This document shows positions 1 through 8,954 of a stretch of 29,028 nt of DNA, in pieces. This DNA comes from an uncultured Clostridia bacterium (lineage in GTDB: Bacteria; Bacillota; Clostridia; TANB77; CAG-508), in assembly GCA_947631315.1 (NCBI GenBank), contig CANRLA010000005.1:1-29028 (forward strand), written 5' to 3'. The notes beneath the pieces are model-generated. The model did no database searches and was not told the DNA's origin. It saw only the letters and a program-made list of their open reading frames with translations. Both the position numbers and the translations under genes were made by a program. Numbering within the stretch: position 1 is the first letter of the stretch; each line of letters starts with the position of its first letter.

Positions 1-100
1 TGAGGAATAATTAGTAATTAAATCGTTATCCAAAACGTATGTAATATAAACTTTAAAAGTTTCATTCACATATTTGGCATGAATGATTATAATTGTAATA

Positions 101-133
101 AAAAGTGATGCTTTATGAAAGCATCACTTTTTT
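101..133 (+). terminator. Intrinsic terminator of a gene upstream of the window
   Basis: A perfect 14-bp stem (101-114 with 118-131) with a 3-base loop is followed by a T run. Nothing ahead of it in the window looks like a gene, so it probably ends a transcript that began before position 1. The A run on its left could also let it work in the other direction. Confidence 0.85.
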
Positions 134-218
134 GGGCACTTTTAGCTTGAAAAAAACAGATTATGATTTATATAATAATTTTTTTTAGTTTAATAAAAAC
201 AGAATTTTACATTTGATG

Positions 219-247
219 TTGCAGACAAATTTTATTAATGTTAAAAT
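219..247 (+). promoter_or_regulatory. Candidate sigma-A promoter for the 283-711 gene
   Basis: TTGCAG (219-224) and TAAAAT (242-247) are separated by exactly 17 bases and lie about 35 bases before the start codon. The -10 box falls inside a 22-bp repeat that recurs after the gene. In such AT-rich DNA, chance matches to -10 boxes are common. Confidence 0.4.
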
Positions 248-248
248 T
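227..248 (+). repeat. 22-bp direct repeat, left copy
   Basis: This 22-base sequence recurs without mismatch at 710-731, so the two copies bracket the small gene at 283-711. The unit contains inverted arms AATTTTA and TAAAATT and could form a small hairpin. It is pure A/T except for one G, so coincidence cannot be excluded. Confidence 0.6.
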
Positions 249-282
249 TAATATATAAAAATAAGGAGAAGTAGAATTTAAT

Positions 283-711
283 ATGAAAAAAATTATAAAA
301 ATCTTTTTGTTAATAGTAATTTTTATGATTGTTGTATTTATAATATATACAATTATAAGCACAATTGTAACTAAAATTAATAATACATCAAAATATAATA
401 CAGATGAAGATTTATATGTAGATACAGGTTATAATTATAACTCATTTAGTGATTATTTAGGAGAAAATAAGAGTGCAGTGACAGTAAAATATTTAATAAC
501 ATCAATAAAAACTGAAAATATAATAACCAATAATTATAACTCCATAAATCAAACAGAAGAAAGAGGAAAAATAGAATGTTATTTTAATGGAGAATTGTTA
601 GATGAAACGTCTATTCAAAATAGAATAAGTAATAAACATACCTACAAAGTAGAAGCGAAATATAATGATGAGGGAGTATTAAGCAAAATAATTATTGAAG
701 AAAATAGTTAA
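283..711 (+). CDS. Small membrane-anchored protein, unknown function
   Basis: I do not recognise this 142-residue protein. It opens with a lysine-containing start and a hydrophobic stretch at about residues 6-30, which looks like an uncleaved signal anchor with the rest outside the cell. The remainder is polar and rich in Asn, Tyr and Thr, and has one Cys. Its second half alternates charged and beta-prone residues, for example around GKIECYFNG and YKVEAKYNDEG. AAGGAGAAG at 262-270 is the ribosome binding site for the ATG. The gene stands alone between a terminator and uppP and is bracketed by perfect 22-bp direct repeats, the second of which begins in its stop codon. A prepilin-like or secreted accessory protein is possible, but nothing proves it. 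Confidence 0.65.
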   Translation: MKKIIKIFLLIVIFMIVVFIIYTIISTIVTKINNTSKYNTDEDLYVDTGYNYNSFSDYLGENKSAVTVKYLITSIKTENIITNNYNSINQTEERGKIECYFNGELLDETSIQNRISNKHTYKVEAKYNDEGVLSKIIIEENS

Positions 712-731
712 ATTTTATTAATGTTAAAATT
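710..731 (+). repeat. 22-bp direct repeat, right copy
   Basis: It matches 227-248 exactly and starts within the stop codon of the 283-711 gene. Together the copies delimit a 483-base unit that may have been inserted or duplicated as a block. Confidence 0.6.
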
Positions 732-859
732 AATTCTATAAAAAATAATAAAAATATATAATAAATTAAATGAAAATATAATAAATATTTAATGTATGCA
801 AGATGCTTAAACATTTAGCACAATGAGCAAGAAATTAATATAAAAAAGGAGTAATAAAG

Positions 860-1705
860 GTGTTAAATATCATTAAATCAATCATATTTGGAATAATAGA
901 AGGAATCACAGAGTGGCTACCAATAAGCAGTACAGGACACTTGATATTAGCGGAAAGCTTTATTAAATTTCAAGGGCTTTCAGAAGGTTTTTGGGATATG
1001 TTTGAAGTAGTTATACAACTAGGAGCAATTTTAGCAGTAGTCATTTTATATTTTAAAAATATATGGCCTATTAAGAAAAAAGATTCAAAACATGGAGATA
1101 AAGGTTTTAAATTAGATAAAGATATTATTAAATTATGGGGAAAAATAATAGTAGCTTGTATACCAGCAGTAGCAATAGTTCTACTAGGTATTGATGAATA
1201 TGCAGAAGAACATTTTTATAATCCAATTTGCATATCCATAATGCTCATTTTAGTTGGAGCTGCCTTCATAATAATTGAATCAATAAAAAAGAAAAATCCA
1301 AGAGTAACAAGCATAGAAGAACTAACTTATAAAGATGCAATTATTATAGGCTTATTTCAACTCATAGCAGCAATTTTTCCAGGAACATCTCGCTCTGGAG
1401 CAACAATAGTAGGTGCGCTTTTAATTGGAATATCAAGAACAGTTGCTGCTGAATACACATTTTATCTTGCAATTCCAGCCATGGCAGGAGCTAGCTTATT
1501 AAAAATATTAAAGTTTGGTTTTGGATTTACGAGAGAAGAACTTGCAGTTTTATTAGTTGGTACAATAATATCTTTAATTGTTTCAGTTTTAATAATTAAA
1601 TTCTTAATGAATTATATTAAAAAACATGATTTTAAAGTATTTGGCTATTATAGGATAGTTCTTGGAATAGTTGTAATAGCATTACTTTTGGCAGGAGTTA
1701 TTTAG
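860..1705 (+). CDS. uppP: Undecaprenyl-diphosphatase (BacA/UppP family)
   Basis: UppP removes a phosphate from undecaprenyl diphosphate at the membrane so that the lipid carrier can be reused for peptidoglycan and other wall polymers. It often gives some bacitracin resistance. The 281 residues are the usual family length. The first signature, EGITEWLPISSTGHL, is near residues 13-27, and the second, FPGTSRSGAT, is near residues 173-182. Together these form the active site. About eight hydrophobic segments cover the rest. The start is GTG at 860, chosen because GGAG lies nine bases upstream and the protein then begins just before the conserved first helix. No terminator separates it clearly from mntP, 97 bases downstream. 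Confidence 0.95.
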   Translation: MLNIIKSIIFGIIEGITEWLPISSTGHLILAESFIKFQGLSEGFWDMFEVVIQLGAILAVVILYFKNIWPIKKKDSKHGDKGFKLDKDIIKLWGKIIVACIPAVAIVLLGIDEYAEEHFYNPICISIMLILVGAAFIIIESIKKKNPRVTSIEELTYKDAIIIGLFQLIAAIFPGTSRSGATIVGALLIGISRTVAAEYTFYLAIPAMAGASLLKILKFGFGFTREELAVLLVGTIISLIVSVLIIKFLMNYIKKHDFKVFGYYRIVLGIVVIALLLAGVI

Positions 1706-1802
1706 ATTAATGAAAAATATTCTTTTTAATATAATTCATTCAAGTTGAATATCAAAAGAAGCCATTAGTAATAAATAAAAATTATATGAATACATTTTTA
1801 AT

Positions 1803-2363
1803 ATGAATTTTTTAGAGATTGTTTTAATTAGTATTAGTCTAGGAATGGACGCATTTGCAGTAGCAATCTGCAAAGGTATGGCAATGCACCATGGAAATAC
1901 TAAAAAAGGAATAATTATAGCTTTATATTTTGGAATATTCCAAGCCTTAATGCCTTTTATAGGATACCTGCTAGGTTTAAGATTTGAAAAAGCTATAAAT
2001 GCAATTGACCATTGGCTTGCTTTTGGATTATTAGCTATAATTGGAATAAATATGATAAAAGAATCCTTTAATAAAAATGAAGAAAATGTTAATGATGATG
2101 TAAGTTTTAAGACAATGCTTATATTAGCACTTGCTACAAGTATAGATGCACTAGCAGTAGGAATTACATTTGCTTTTTTAAAGGTTAGTATATATATTCC
2201 AATTGCTTGTATAGGAATAATAACATTTATAATGTCTTTTATTGGAGTTCAAATTGGTACTAAATTTGGAAATAAATTTAATAATAAGGCAGAAACTGCA
2301 GGTGGAATAATATTAATACTTATGGGCTTTAAGATATTATTAGAACATTTAGGGATACTATAA
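1803..2363 (+). CDS. mntP: Manganese efflux pump MntP
   Basis: MntP exports excess Mn(II) across the cell membrane. The protein has 186 residues, close to the roughly 188 of the Escherichia coli protein, and about six membrane helices. Both halves of the internal repeat show the membrane-buried aspartate motif: SLGMDAFAVAICKG near residue 12 and ATSIDALAVGITFAF near residue 110. The ribosome binding site is weak. The 97-base gap upstream is too short for, and shows no motif of, the yybP-ykoY manganese riboswitch that often controls this gene. Transcription may simply continue from uppP. A clear terminator follows at 2411-2457. Confidence 0.92.
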   Translation: MNFLEIVLISISLGMDAFAVAICKGMAMHHGNTKKGIIIALYFGIFQALMPFIGYLLGLRFEKAINAIDHWLAFGLLAIIGINMIKESFNKNEENVNDDVSFKTMLILALATSIDALAVGITFAFLKVSIYIPIACIGIITFIMSFIGVQIGTKFGNKFNNKAETAGGIILILMGFKILLEHLGIL

Positions 2364-2410
2364 ATTTAAATAATAATTCATAAAAATTTAAATACAAATT
2401 ATATAAAATA

Positions 2411-2457
2411 CAAGAATATTAATGTAATTTTATAAATTACTTGATATTCTTCTTTTA
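2411..2457 (+). terminator. Intrinsic terminator after mntP
   Basis: A two-part stem is visible: AAGAATAT (2412-2419) pairs with ATATTCTT (2444-2451), enclosing a second stem GTAATTT/AAATTAC. A T-rich tail follows. It ends the uppP-mntP transcript. Confidence 0.75.
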
Positions 2458-2554
2458 TTGTTATAATATATAGTAAATATAATTTGAAGGATTAATTAAA
2501 TTAGTCATGAATACCTTCTAAAATAAAAAGAGAAAGAAAGGGATGTAATATAAT

Positions 2555-3424
2555 ATGGATAAGGAAAAAGATAAAAACAAAAAGGTTAGTACTAGCTCAA
2601 AAGAAAGTGCAAAAAATAATGTAAAAGGCAGTATAAAAGAAGAAAAAGTTGAAACAAAAACTTTTAATAAAGTAAATAGTAAAGGGAAAAAAGATGATGT
2701 ATTTTCTAATATAGATGAAAAAAACAAAGAAGTAAAAAAAGACAAAAAAGAGAAAAGCACATCAAAAGATGATATTAAAGGAACAGTTACTATAAATAAA
2801 AAAATAGAAGAAAAATCAAAAACAAAAAAAGTAAAATCATCAAGTAAAAAAGGAAGAACTATTGCAATAAGTATTATTTTAATTTGTTTAGTAGCAATAA
2901 TATTAGGTGTATTATTATTTATGAAAACACCATATTATGCATTAATTAAAGCATTTAATGCAATGAAAAGTGAAGATATTAATACAATAAACAAATATGT
3001 ATCTTATGATTCTTTAATGGATTCAATTGTTGGTAACTTGAATGTTGGAGAAGAAATGAGTGAATTTGAAAAAAATTGCTTTAGTGATTTTTCATTTAAG
3101 ATTAATACAGTAAAAGTTGAAGGAGATACAGCTATTATAAACATAGATACAACTAATAAAAACTTTAGAAATGCTATTACAAAATGGTCACAAAGTATTT
3201 ATCAAAAATTTATAAACGGTGAAGAAATATCTAATGAAGAGGGAATAAAGTTATTAAATAGTTGCTTAAAAGACTCATCTATTGGTACAATAACAACAAA
3301 CAAAGATATAACATTGAAGAAAGTAGAAGAAAAATGGATTATAAATGTAGATGATAACTTAAAAGATGCAATCTTCCCAGGAATAAGTGAAGTAGTAAAT
3401 TCAATTGATACATTAACAGAATAA
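2555..3424 (+). CDS. Lysine-rich single-pass membrane protein with extracellular domain
   Basis: I cannot name this 289-residue protein. Residues 1-105 are extremely rich in Lys, Glu and Ser and probably disordered in the cytoplasm. A hydrophobic helix follows at about 106-130 (IAISIILICLVAIILGVLLF). The last roughly 155 residues are a folded-looking domain that opens with PYYALIKAFNAMKSEDINTI, a pattern seen at the start of NTF2-like (DUF4878-type) domains, so an outside-facing NTF2-like fold is my inference. AGAAAGGGA at 2533-2541 is the ribosome binding site. It is a single gene between two terminators. The long basic N-terminus could bind nucleic acid or phospholipid, but nothing shows this directly. 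Confidence 0.75.
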   Translation: MDKEKDKNKKVSTSSKESAKNNVKGSIKEEKVETKTFNKVNSKGKKDDVFSNIDEKNKEVKKDKKEKSTSKDDIKGTVTINKKIEEKSKTKKVKSSSKKGRTIAISIILICLVAIILGVLLFMKTPYYALIKAFNAMKSEDINTINKYVSYDSLMDSIVGNLNVGEEMSEFEKNCFSDFSFKINTVKVEGDTAIINIDTTNKNFRNAITKWSQSIYQKFINGEEISNEEGIKLLNSCLKDSSIGTITTNKDITLKKVEEKWIINVDDNLKDAIFPGISEVVNSIDTLTE

Positions 3425-3432
3425 AATTTAAA

Positions 3433-3467
3433 AGATGTATGTTACTTAAAAATAACATACATTTTTT
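3433..3467 (+). terminator. Intrinsic terminator
   Basis: A perfect 10-bp stem, ATGTATGTTA (3435-3444) with TAACATACAT (3453-3462), is followed by a run of T. It ends the 2555-3424 gene. Confidence 0.9.
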
Positions 3468-3495
3468 ATACTTATAATCTATCCATGTATATCTA

Positions 3496-3524
3496 TTGCC
3501 AAATATCGCAAAAAGGTATAAAAT
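3496..3524 (+). promoter_or_regulatory. Candidate sigma-A promoter for recJ-relA
   Basis: TTGCCA (3496-3501) and TAAAAT (3519-3524) are 17 bases apart, just after the preceding terminator and about 90 bases before recJ. Nothing else in the 3468-3613 gap stands out. Confidence 0.5.
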
Positions 3525-3613
3525 ATCTGTATATTTAAATTTTAAAAAACTTTATACATTTAAGCAGAATATAACTGTACATTCTGAGCAAATCAAGAAA
3601 GGAATTAATTTTT

Positions 3614-5296
3614 ATGAATAAAAGATGGAGGGTAAAGGAAAAAAACATATCTAAAGCAGAAAAAATTGCTAAAAAGTATAACTTAAGCAACTTAGTATCT
3701 AAAATCCTTGCCAATAAAAATTTAAATGATGATGAAATCGAAAAATTTCTAAATCCTACTAGAAAAGACTTTTATGACCCTTTCTTAATGCCAGACATGG
3801 ATAAGGCAATAGATAGAATTGAAAGAGCAATAAAAGAAAAGGAAAAGATAATAATATATGGAGATTATGATGCTGATGGAATCACAAGTACAGTAATATT
3901 AAAAAGATTTTTTAAAGATAGAGAAATAGATATAGATACTTATATTCCTAATAGATTAAATGAGGGATATGGATTAAATAAAAATGCAGTAGAAAAAATT
4001 GCAAAAGACGGGTATACTTTAATGATTACAGTTGATTGTGGAATTACATCAGTAGAAGAAGTAGAATTAGCAAAAAAATTAGGTCTTGATATTGTAGTTA
4101 CAGACCACCACGAAACATTAGAAGTATTACCAAACGCAGTAGCAGTAGTTGATTGCAAAAGAAAGGATAATAAGTATCCATTTGAGGCTTTAGCAGGTTG
4201 TGGAGTTGCATTTAAACTAGTACAAGCCTATTGTAAAAAATTTGATATTAATGAAAATGAATGTTTAAAATATTTAGATATAGCCTGTGTTGGAACAATC
4301 TCAGATATTGTTCCTTTAGTTGATGAAAATAGAGTAATTGCTAAATTAGGACTTATGCTAATTAATCAAACTAAAAATTTAGGATTAAAAGAAATTTTAA
4401 ATTTATCAGGTTATAAAAATATAAATTCTACAACAATTTCATTTGGTGTATCACCAAGAATCAACGCTTGTGGAAGAATGGGACATCAAGAAGTAGCATT
4501 AAAGCTATTACTTACTGATGATCCAATTGAAGCTAGAAATTATGCTAGAGAATTAGAAGAATATAACAAGCAAAGACAAGATGTAGAAAAAAATATATAT
4601 CAAGAAGCGGTAATTCAAGCAGAAGAAAATATAGATAAGCCATGTTTAATTCTTGGAAAAGAAAATTGGCATCATGGAGTAATAGGAATAGTTTCTTCAA
4701 AAATAACAGAAAAATATTATAAACCAAGTATTCTCTTATGTTTTGAAGGAGATGAGGCAAAAGGCTCTGGAAGAAGTATAAAAGGATTTGACCTTCATAA
4801 AGCAGTAGTAGATTGTAGTAAATATTTAAAAAATTTTGGTGGTCATAGTATGGCAATAGGTTTAAGCTTAAATTATAAAGATTACCCAAAATTTAAAGAG
4901 CAATTTGAAGAATACACAAAAGAAAATCTAAAAGAAGTCCTTATACCTGAATTAGATATTGATGAAGAAATTACTTATAAGGATATAAATAAAGATTCTG
5001 TAAATGATTTAAAATTACTTGAGCCTTTTGGTGAATCAAATGTGATTCCACAAGTTTTATACAAGAACATAAAAATCGTATCTATTAGAACATTATCAGA
5101 AGGTAAACATTTAAAATTAACATTACAAGATGATAATACAATTGTAGATGCGATAGGATTTAACTTAGGAGAATTAGCAAATAATTATCAACTTGGAGAC
5201 AAAATAGATGTTGTAGGAAATTTAGAGCTAAATAACTTTAACAATATAGAAAGTATACAAATTAATTTAAAAGATTTAAGAAAATCAGTTTCGTAA
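3614..5296 (+). CDS. recJ: Single-strand DNA 5'-3' exonuclease RecJ
   Basis: RecJ degrades single-stranded DNA from the 5' end in recombination and repair, in the cytoplasm, using Mn or Mg ions. The 560 residues are near the E. coli length (577) and shorter than the Bacillus form with its C-terminal extension. The DHH phosphoesterase core shows GDYDADGITSTV at about residues 82-93, VDCGIT near 141, and the namesake DHHE near 165. The DHHA1 region has GGHSMAIGLSL near 412-422, and an OB-like segment follows. AAGAAAGGAA lies just upstream of the ATG. The gene is 13 bases ahead of relA with no terminator, so the two are probably cotranscribed. Confidence 0.95.
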   Translation: MNKRWRVKEKNISKAEKIAKKYNLSNLVSKILANKNLNDDEIEKFLNPTRKDFYDPFLMPDMDKAIDRIERAIKEKEKIIIYGDYDADGITSTVILKRFFKDREIDIDTYIPNRLNEGYGLNKNAVEKIAKDGYTLMITVDCGITSVEEVELAKKLGLDIVVTDHHETLEVLPNAVAVVDCKRKDNKYPFEALAGCGVAFKLVQAYCKKFDINENECLKYLDIACVGTISDIVPLVDENRVIAKLGLMLINQTKNLGLKEILNLSGYKNINSTTISFGVSPRINACGRMGHQEVALKLLLTDDPIEARNYARELEEYNKQRQDVEKNIYQEAVIQAEENIDKPCLILGKENWHHGVIGIVSSKITEKYYKPSILLCFEGDEAKGSGRSIKGFDLHKAVVDCSKYLKNFGGHSMAIGLSLNYKDYPKFKEQFEEYTKENLKEVLIPELDIDEEITYKDINKDSVNDLKLLEPFGESNVIPQVLYKNIKIVSIRTLSEGKHLKLTLQDDNTIVDAIGFNLGELANNYQLGDKIDVVGNLELNNFNNIESIQINLKDLRKSVS

Positions 5297-5309
5297 AAGA
5301 GGATAGATT

Positions 5310-7509
5310 ATGGCAGAAGTAGCAAAAAGAGATATTAAAGATGTAATTAGTGAACTTAAAAATCATAATAAAAGGTCAGATTCAAAACTTGTAAACAGAG
5401 CATACCAATATGCTAAATTACATCATGGAGACCAAAAAAGATTATCAGGGGAAGAATATATAATTCACCCTGTTCAAGTTGCATATACTCTAGCGACTCT
5501 AGGGCTAGATGATGCTACTATTTGTGCAGCCTTAATGCATGACCTATTAGAAGATACAGATGTTACACTAGATGATTTAAAAAGAGAATTTAGTGAAGAA
5601 ATTGCAGAAATGGTAAATGGAGTTACTAAACTTGGAAAGATTAACTATGTAAGTGCAGAAGAACAGCAGGTTGAAAACTATAGAAAAATGTTTTTAGCAA
5701 TGGGAAGAGACATAAGAGTAATATTAATCAAGTTATCAGATAGACTTCATAATATGAGAACATTAAAATATTTAAAAAGAGATAGACAGATAGCAAATGC
5801 AAAAGAAACTTTGGAACTTTACGCACCTCTTGCTAACAGACTTCGGAGTATATTCGTTAAAATGGGAGTTAGAAGACTTAGCTTTTAAATATTTGTATCC
5901 AGAAGAATTTAGAGAATTAGCAGAAGGAATAGATAAAAAGAGAGAAGAAAGATTAAAGTTTATTGATGCGATTACAGATGAAATAAAATTGAATTTAAAA
6001 AAAGAACACATAGTTGCAGAAATTACAGGAAGAGCAAAGCATTTTTATTCAATTTATAGAAAAATGCAAAGAGATAATAAAACTTTAGACCAAATATATG
6101 ATCTATTCGCATTAAGAATTTTGGTAAACTCAGTAAAAGACTGTTATGCAGCTCTTGGAGTAGTACACGAATTATATACGCCAATGCCGGGTAGATTTAA
6201 AGATTATATTGCTGTACCAAAACCTAATATGTATCAATCACTTCATACTACTTTAATTGGACCTAGTGGAACACCGTTTGAAGTACAGATAAGAACTTAC
6301 AATATGCATAGAATTGCTGAATTTGGTATTGCTGCACATTGGGCATATAAAGAACAAAGCTTTTTAAAAGGTAAAAAAGCTAATGTTGTTGTATCAGAAG
6401 ATAAACTATCTTGGCTTAGGGAAAGCTTAGAGTGGCAGAAAGATATGCAAGACCCACAAGATTTTTTAAATACATTAAAGACAGAATTATTTGAAGATGA
6501 GGTATATGTATTTACTCCAAAAGGAGAAATAAAAACGCTTCCAAAGGGCAGTACTCCAATTGATTTTGCATACAATATTCACGCAGAAATTGGAAACAAA
6601 ATGACAGGCTGTAAAATAAATAGTAAAATGATGCCAATAATTACTAAGCTTAATAATGGTGATATAGTTGAAATAATTACAAGTGATAATAGTAAAGGAC
6701 CAAGTAGAGACTGGCTTAAATTCATAAAAAGTTCATCTGCAAAAAATAAAATAATGCAGTGGTTTAAAAAGAATGAAAGAAAAGAAAACATTGAAAAAGG
6801 AAAGACTATAGTCGAAAGAGAAATAAAAAGAATTGGAATGACACACGAAGAGCTATTAAATCAAAAATATTATAGTCCAATGCTTGAAAGATATAATTTT
6901 AAAAGCTTAGATGAAATGTATGCCGCAGTTGGATTCGGCTCTATAGGCGTAAATAAGGTAATTACAAGAACTCTAGAAGAATATAAAAAATATAATAAAG
7001 AAGCTAATGAAAATTTAGAAGAAAAAATTCAAGAATTAAAAAATGAGTCAAAGCCAAAATCATCTAAAACAGGAATAATTGTAAAAGGAATTGATAACTG
7101 TTTAGTAAAACTTTCTAAATGTTGCAACCCAGTTCAAGGAGATGAAATAGTTGGATATATAACAAGAGGTAGAGGAGTTACAATTCATAGAAAAGATTGC
7201 AAAAATATTAAAGATTTGCTTCAAGAGGAAGGAAGAATAATAGATGTATATTGGGATGAAGAAAAGCAAAGCTCATATAAAGTAGAAATTAATATATTTG
7301 CAAATGATAGAAGAGGTCTTTTGACAGATATAATAAATGTAATTTCCACATTAAACGTTAAACTAAATGAAATTAAGGCAAAGTCAAATAAAGAAAAGAT
7401 TGTAATTGTTGAAATGACCATCGAAGTAAAGAATCTTCAAGACTTAAATACAGCAATAAGAAAGTTCGGAAAAGTAGATAGCGTTTACGATGTAAGACGT
7501 AAGAAATAA
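5310..7509 (+). CDS. relA: Bifunctional (p)ppGpp synthetase/hydrolase with +1 frameshift at CGG
   Basis: This Rel-family enzyme makes and breaks the alarmone (p)ppGpp of the stringent response at the ribosome. It is encoded in two frames. Frame 0 covers 5310-5843 (178 residues), and the rest is read from 5845. Skipping the C at 5844 gives 732 residues, against 734 for Bacillus subtilis RelA. Domains: HD hydrolase (HH at 38-39, HD at 77-78, SDRLHNMR at 143-150), synthetase about 240-350 (DLFALRIL, VQIRT), TGS about 398-458 (VYVFTPKG), zinc-finger CCNP region, and C-terminal ACT. The join LANRL-GVYSLKWELED matches the family exactly. Unshifted translation stops at 5886-5888, giving a 192-residue hydrolase-only protein. 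AGAGGA precedes the ATG. Calling it a pseudogene is unlikely, because everything on both sides is intact. Confidence 0.9.
5844..5846 (+). other. CGG +1 frameshift site in relA
   Basis: The zero-frame codon 179 is CGG, preceded by CTT and followed by A. Omitting its C joins CTT to GGA and encodes Leu-Gly, which is what the Rel family has here. In frame 0 a stop follows 13 codons later. This is the most precisely placed of the six sites, because homology is strong on both sides. Confidence 0.9.
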
Positions 7510-7615
7510 TAAATAATAAATAATAAATAATAACCTAAAATTAAGGTTTATGCAATAAAATTAAATACAAAATAAAAGAATATAAAAAGTAAAACATTTA
7601 AGGAGGCGAGGAAAA

Positions 7616-8869
7616 ATGATTCAGAAACTTAAAGGAACAAGAGATATACTTCCTGAAGAAGTAAAAAAATGGCAATACATTGAAAATACAGCAAAATGTA
7701 TATTTGAAAAGTATGGATATGAAGAAATAAGAGTTCCAGTTATAGAAAAATCTGAACTTTTCCAAAGAGGAGTTGGAGAAGAAACAGATGTTGTACAAAA
7801 AGAAATGTATGTATTTGATGATAAAGGTGGAAGAAGTATAGCTTTAAGACCAGAAGGAACAGCAGGAGTAGTAAGAAGCTATATTGAAAATGGTATGTCA
7901 AGTATGCCATCACCAATTAAGCTATGGTATTCTATGCCAATGTATAGATACGAAAATGTACAAAAAGGAAGACAAAGAGAATTTCACCAAATAGGAGCTG
8001 AACTATTTGGTTCAAGTAGCTATTTAGCAGATGTTGAAATGATAGAAATGGTAAATACATTTTTAGAAAAACTAAATATAAAAGATGTAGAATTAAGAAT
8101 TAACTCAATTGGATGCAAAGAATGTAGAAAAAATTATTTAGAGGCATTAAAAAATTATATAAGACCAAATTTGGATAAATATTGTGAAGTTTGCAAGGAA
8201 AGATTTGAAAAAAATCCTATGAGAATAATTGACTGCAAAGAAGAAAAATGCAAAGAACTTAATAAAAAGGCACCAAAGACAATAGACTATTTATGTGAAG
8301 AATGTAAAAATCATTTTGAAAAATTTAAAGAAATGATAGATAATTTAGGAATAAAGTATATTGTAGACACAGGAATAGTTAGAGGACTAGATTATTATAC
8401 AAAAACAGTTTTTGAATTTGTATCAAAAGTTGATGGACTAACAGTACTTGGTGGTGGAAGATATGATGGACTAGTAGAAGAACTCGGAGGAGAGAAAACG
8501 CCAGCAATAGGCTTTGGAACTGGAGTTGAAAGATTAATAGATGTATTTGACGAGAACAATCCAAATTTTGATGAAACAAACAAATTAAAATTATTTGTAG
8601 CATATATAGGTGAAGAAGCAAATTTATTTGCAAGTAAAATAGTCGCTGACTTAAGAAAAAAAGGAATATATGTTGAAAAAGACATAATGGAAAGAAGTTT
8701 AAATGCACAATTCAAATATGCTAACAAGAAAAATGCAGAATATATAATAACAATTGGAGAAGACGAAATAAAAACAGGAAAAGCAGAATTAAAAGAAATG
8801 GAAACAGGAAATACAAAAATAATAAGTTTGGAAGATATAGAAAATAATATAATTGAGAAAAAATTGTAA
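7616..8869 (+). CDS. hisS: Histidyl-tRNA synthetase
   Basis: HisRS attaches histidine to tRNA-His in the cytoplasm. The 417 residues fit the bacterial dimeric class II enzyme. Visible features are KGTRDILPEE at the N-terminus, motif 2 around MYRYENVQKGRQREFHQIG (about residues 106-124), the histidine-specific GGGRYDGLVEELGG near 280, and motif 3 GFGTGVERL near 300. The C-terminal anticodon-binding domain begins near residue 322. AGGAGGCGAGG lies directly before the ATG at 7616. The 106-base gap after relA begins with a short ATAA repeat and holds no T-box that I can see. The next gene, murT, follows after 85 bases. Confidence 0.96.
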   Translation: MIQKLKGTRDILPEEVKKWQYIENTAKCIFEKYGYEEIRVPVIEKSELFQRGVGEETDVVQKEMYVFDDKGGRSIALRPEGTAGVVRSYIENGMSSMPSPIKLWYSMPMYRYENVQKGRQREFHQIGAELFGSSSYLADVEMIEMVNTFLEKLNIKDVELRINSIGCKECRKNYLEALKNYIRPNLDKYCEVCKERFEKNPMRIIDCKEEKCKELNKKAPKTIDYLCEECKNHFEKFKEMIDNLGIKYIVDTGIVRGLDYYTKTVFEFVSKVDGLTVLGGGRYDGLVEELGGEKTPAIGFGTGVERLIDVFDENNPNFDETNKLKLFVAYIGEEANLFASKIVADLRKKGIYVEKDIMERSLNAQFKYANKKNAEYIITIGEDEIKTGKAELKEMETGNTKIISLEDIENNIIEKKL

Positions 8870-8954
8870 ATATGAAAAAGTTACAAAGTTTGACCAAAAA
8901 AGTTTTAAAGAAAAGCAACTAAAAACTTATAAGATAATTTAGGAGAAAAAGTAA

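Noticed and set aside
1706..1802. Manganese (yybP-ykoY) riboswitch before mntP
   Set aside because: The gap is only 97 bases and shows none of the conserved motifs.
5310..7509. relA as a pseudogene or as two separate genes
   Set aside because: Both parts are intact and join to the normal Rel length, the second part has no ribosome binding site, and the same CGG signature occurs at five other places.
7510..7615. T-box leader or repeat array before hisS
   Set aside because: There is only an ATAA simple repeat and a weak AACCT/AGGTT hairpin. No T-box sequence is present.
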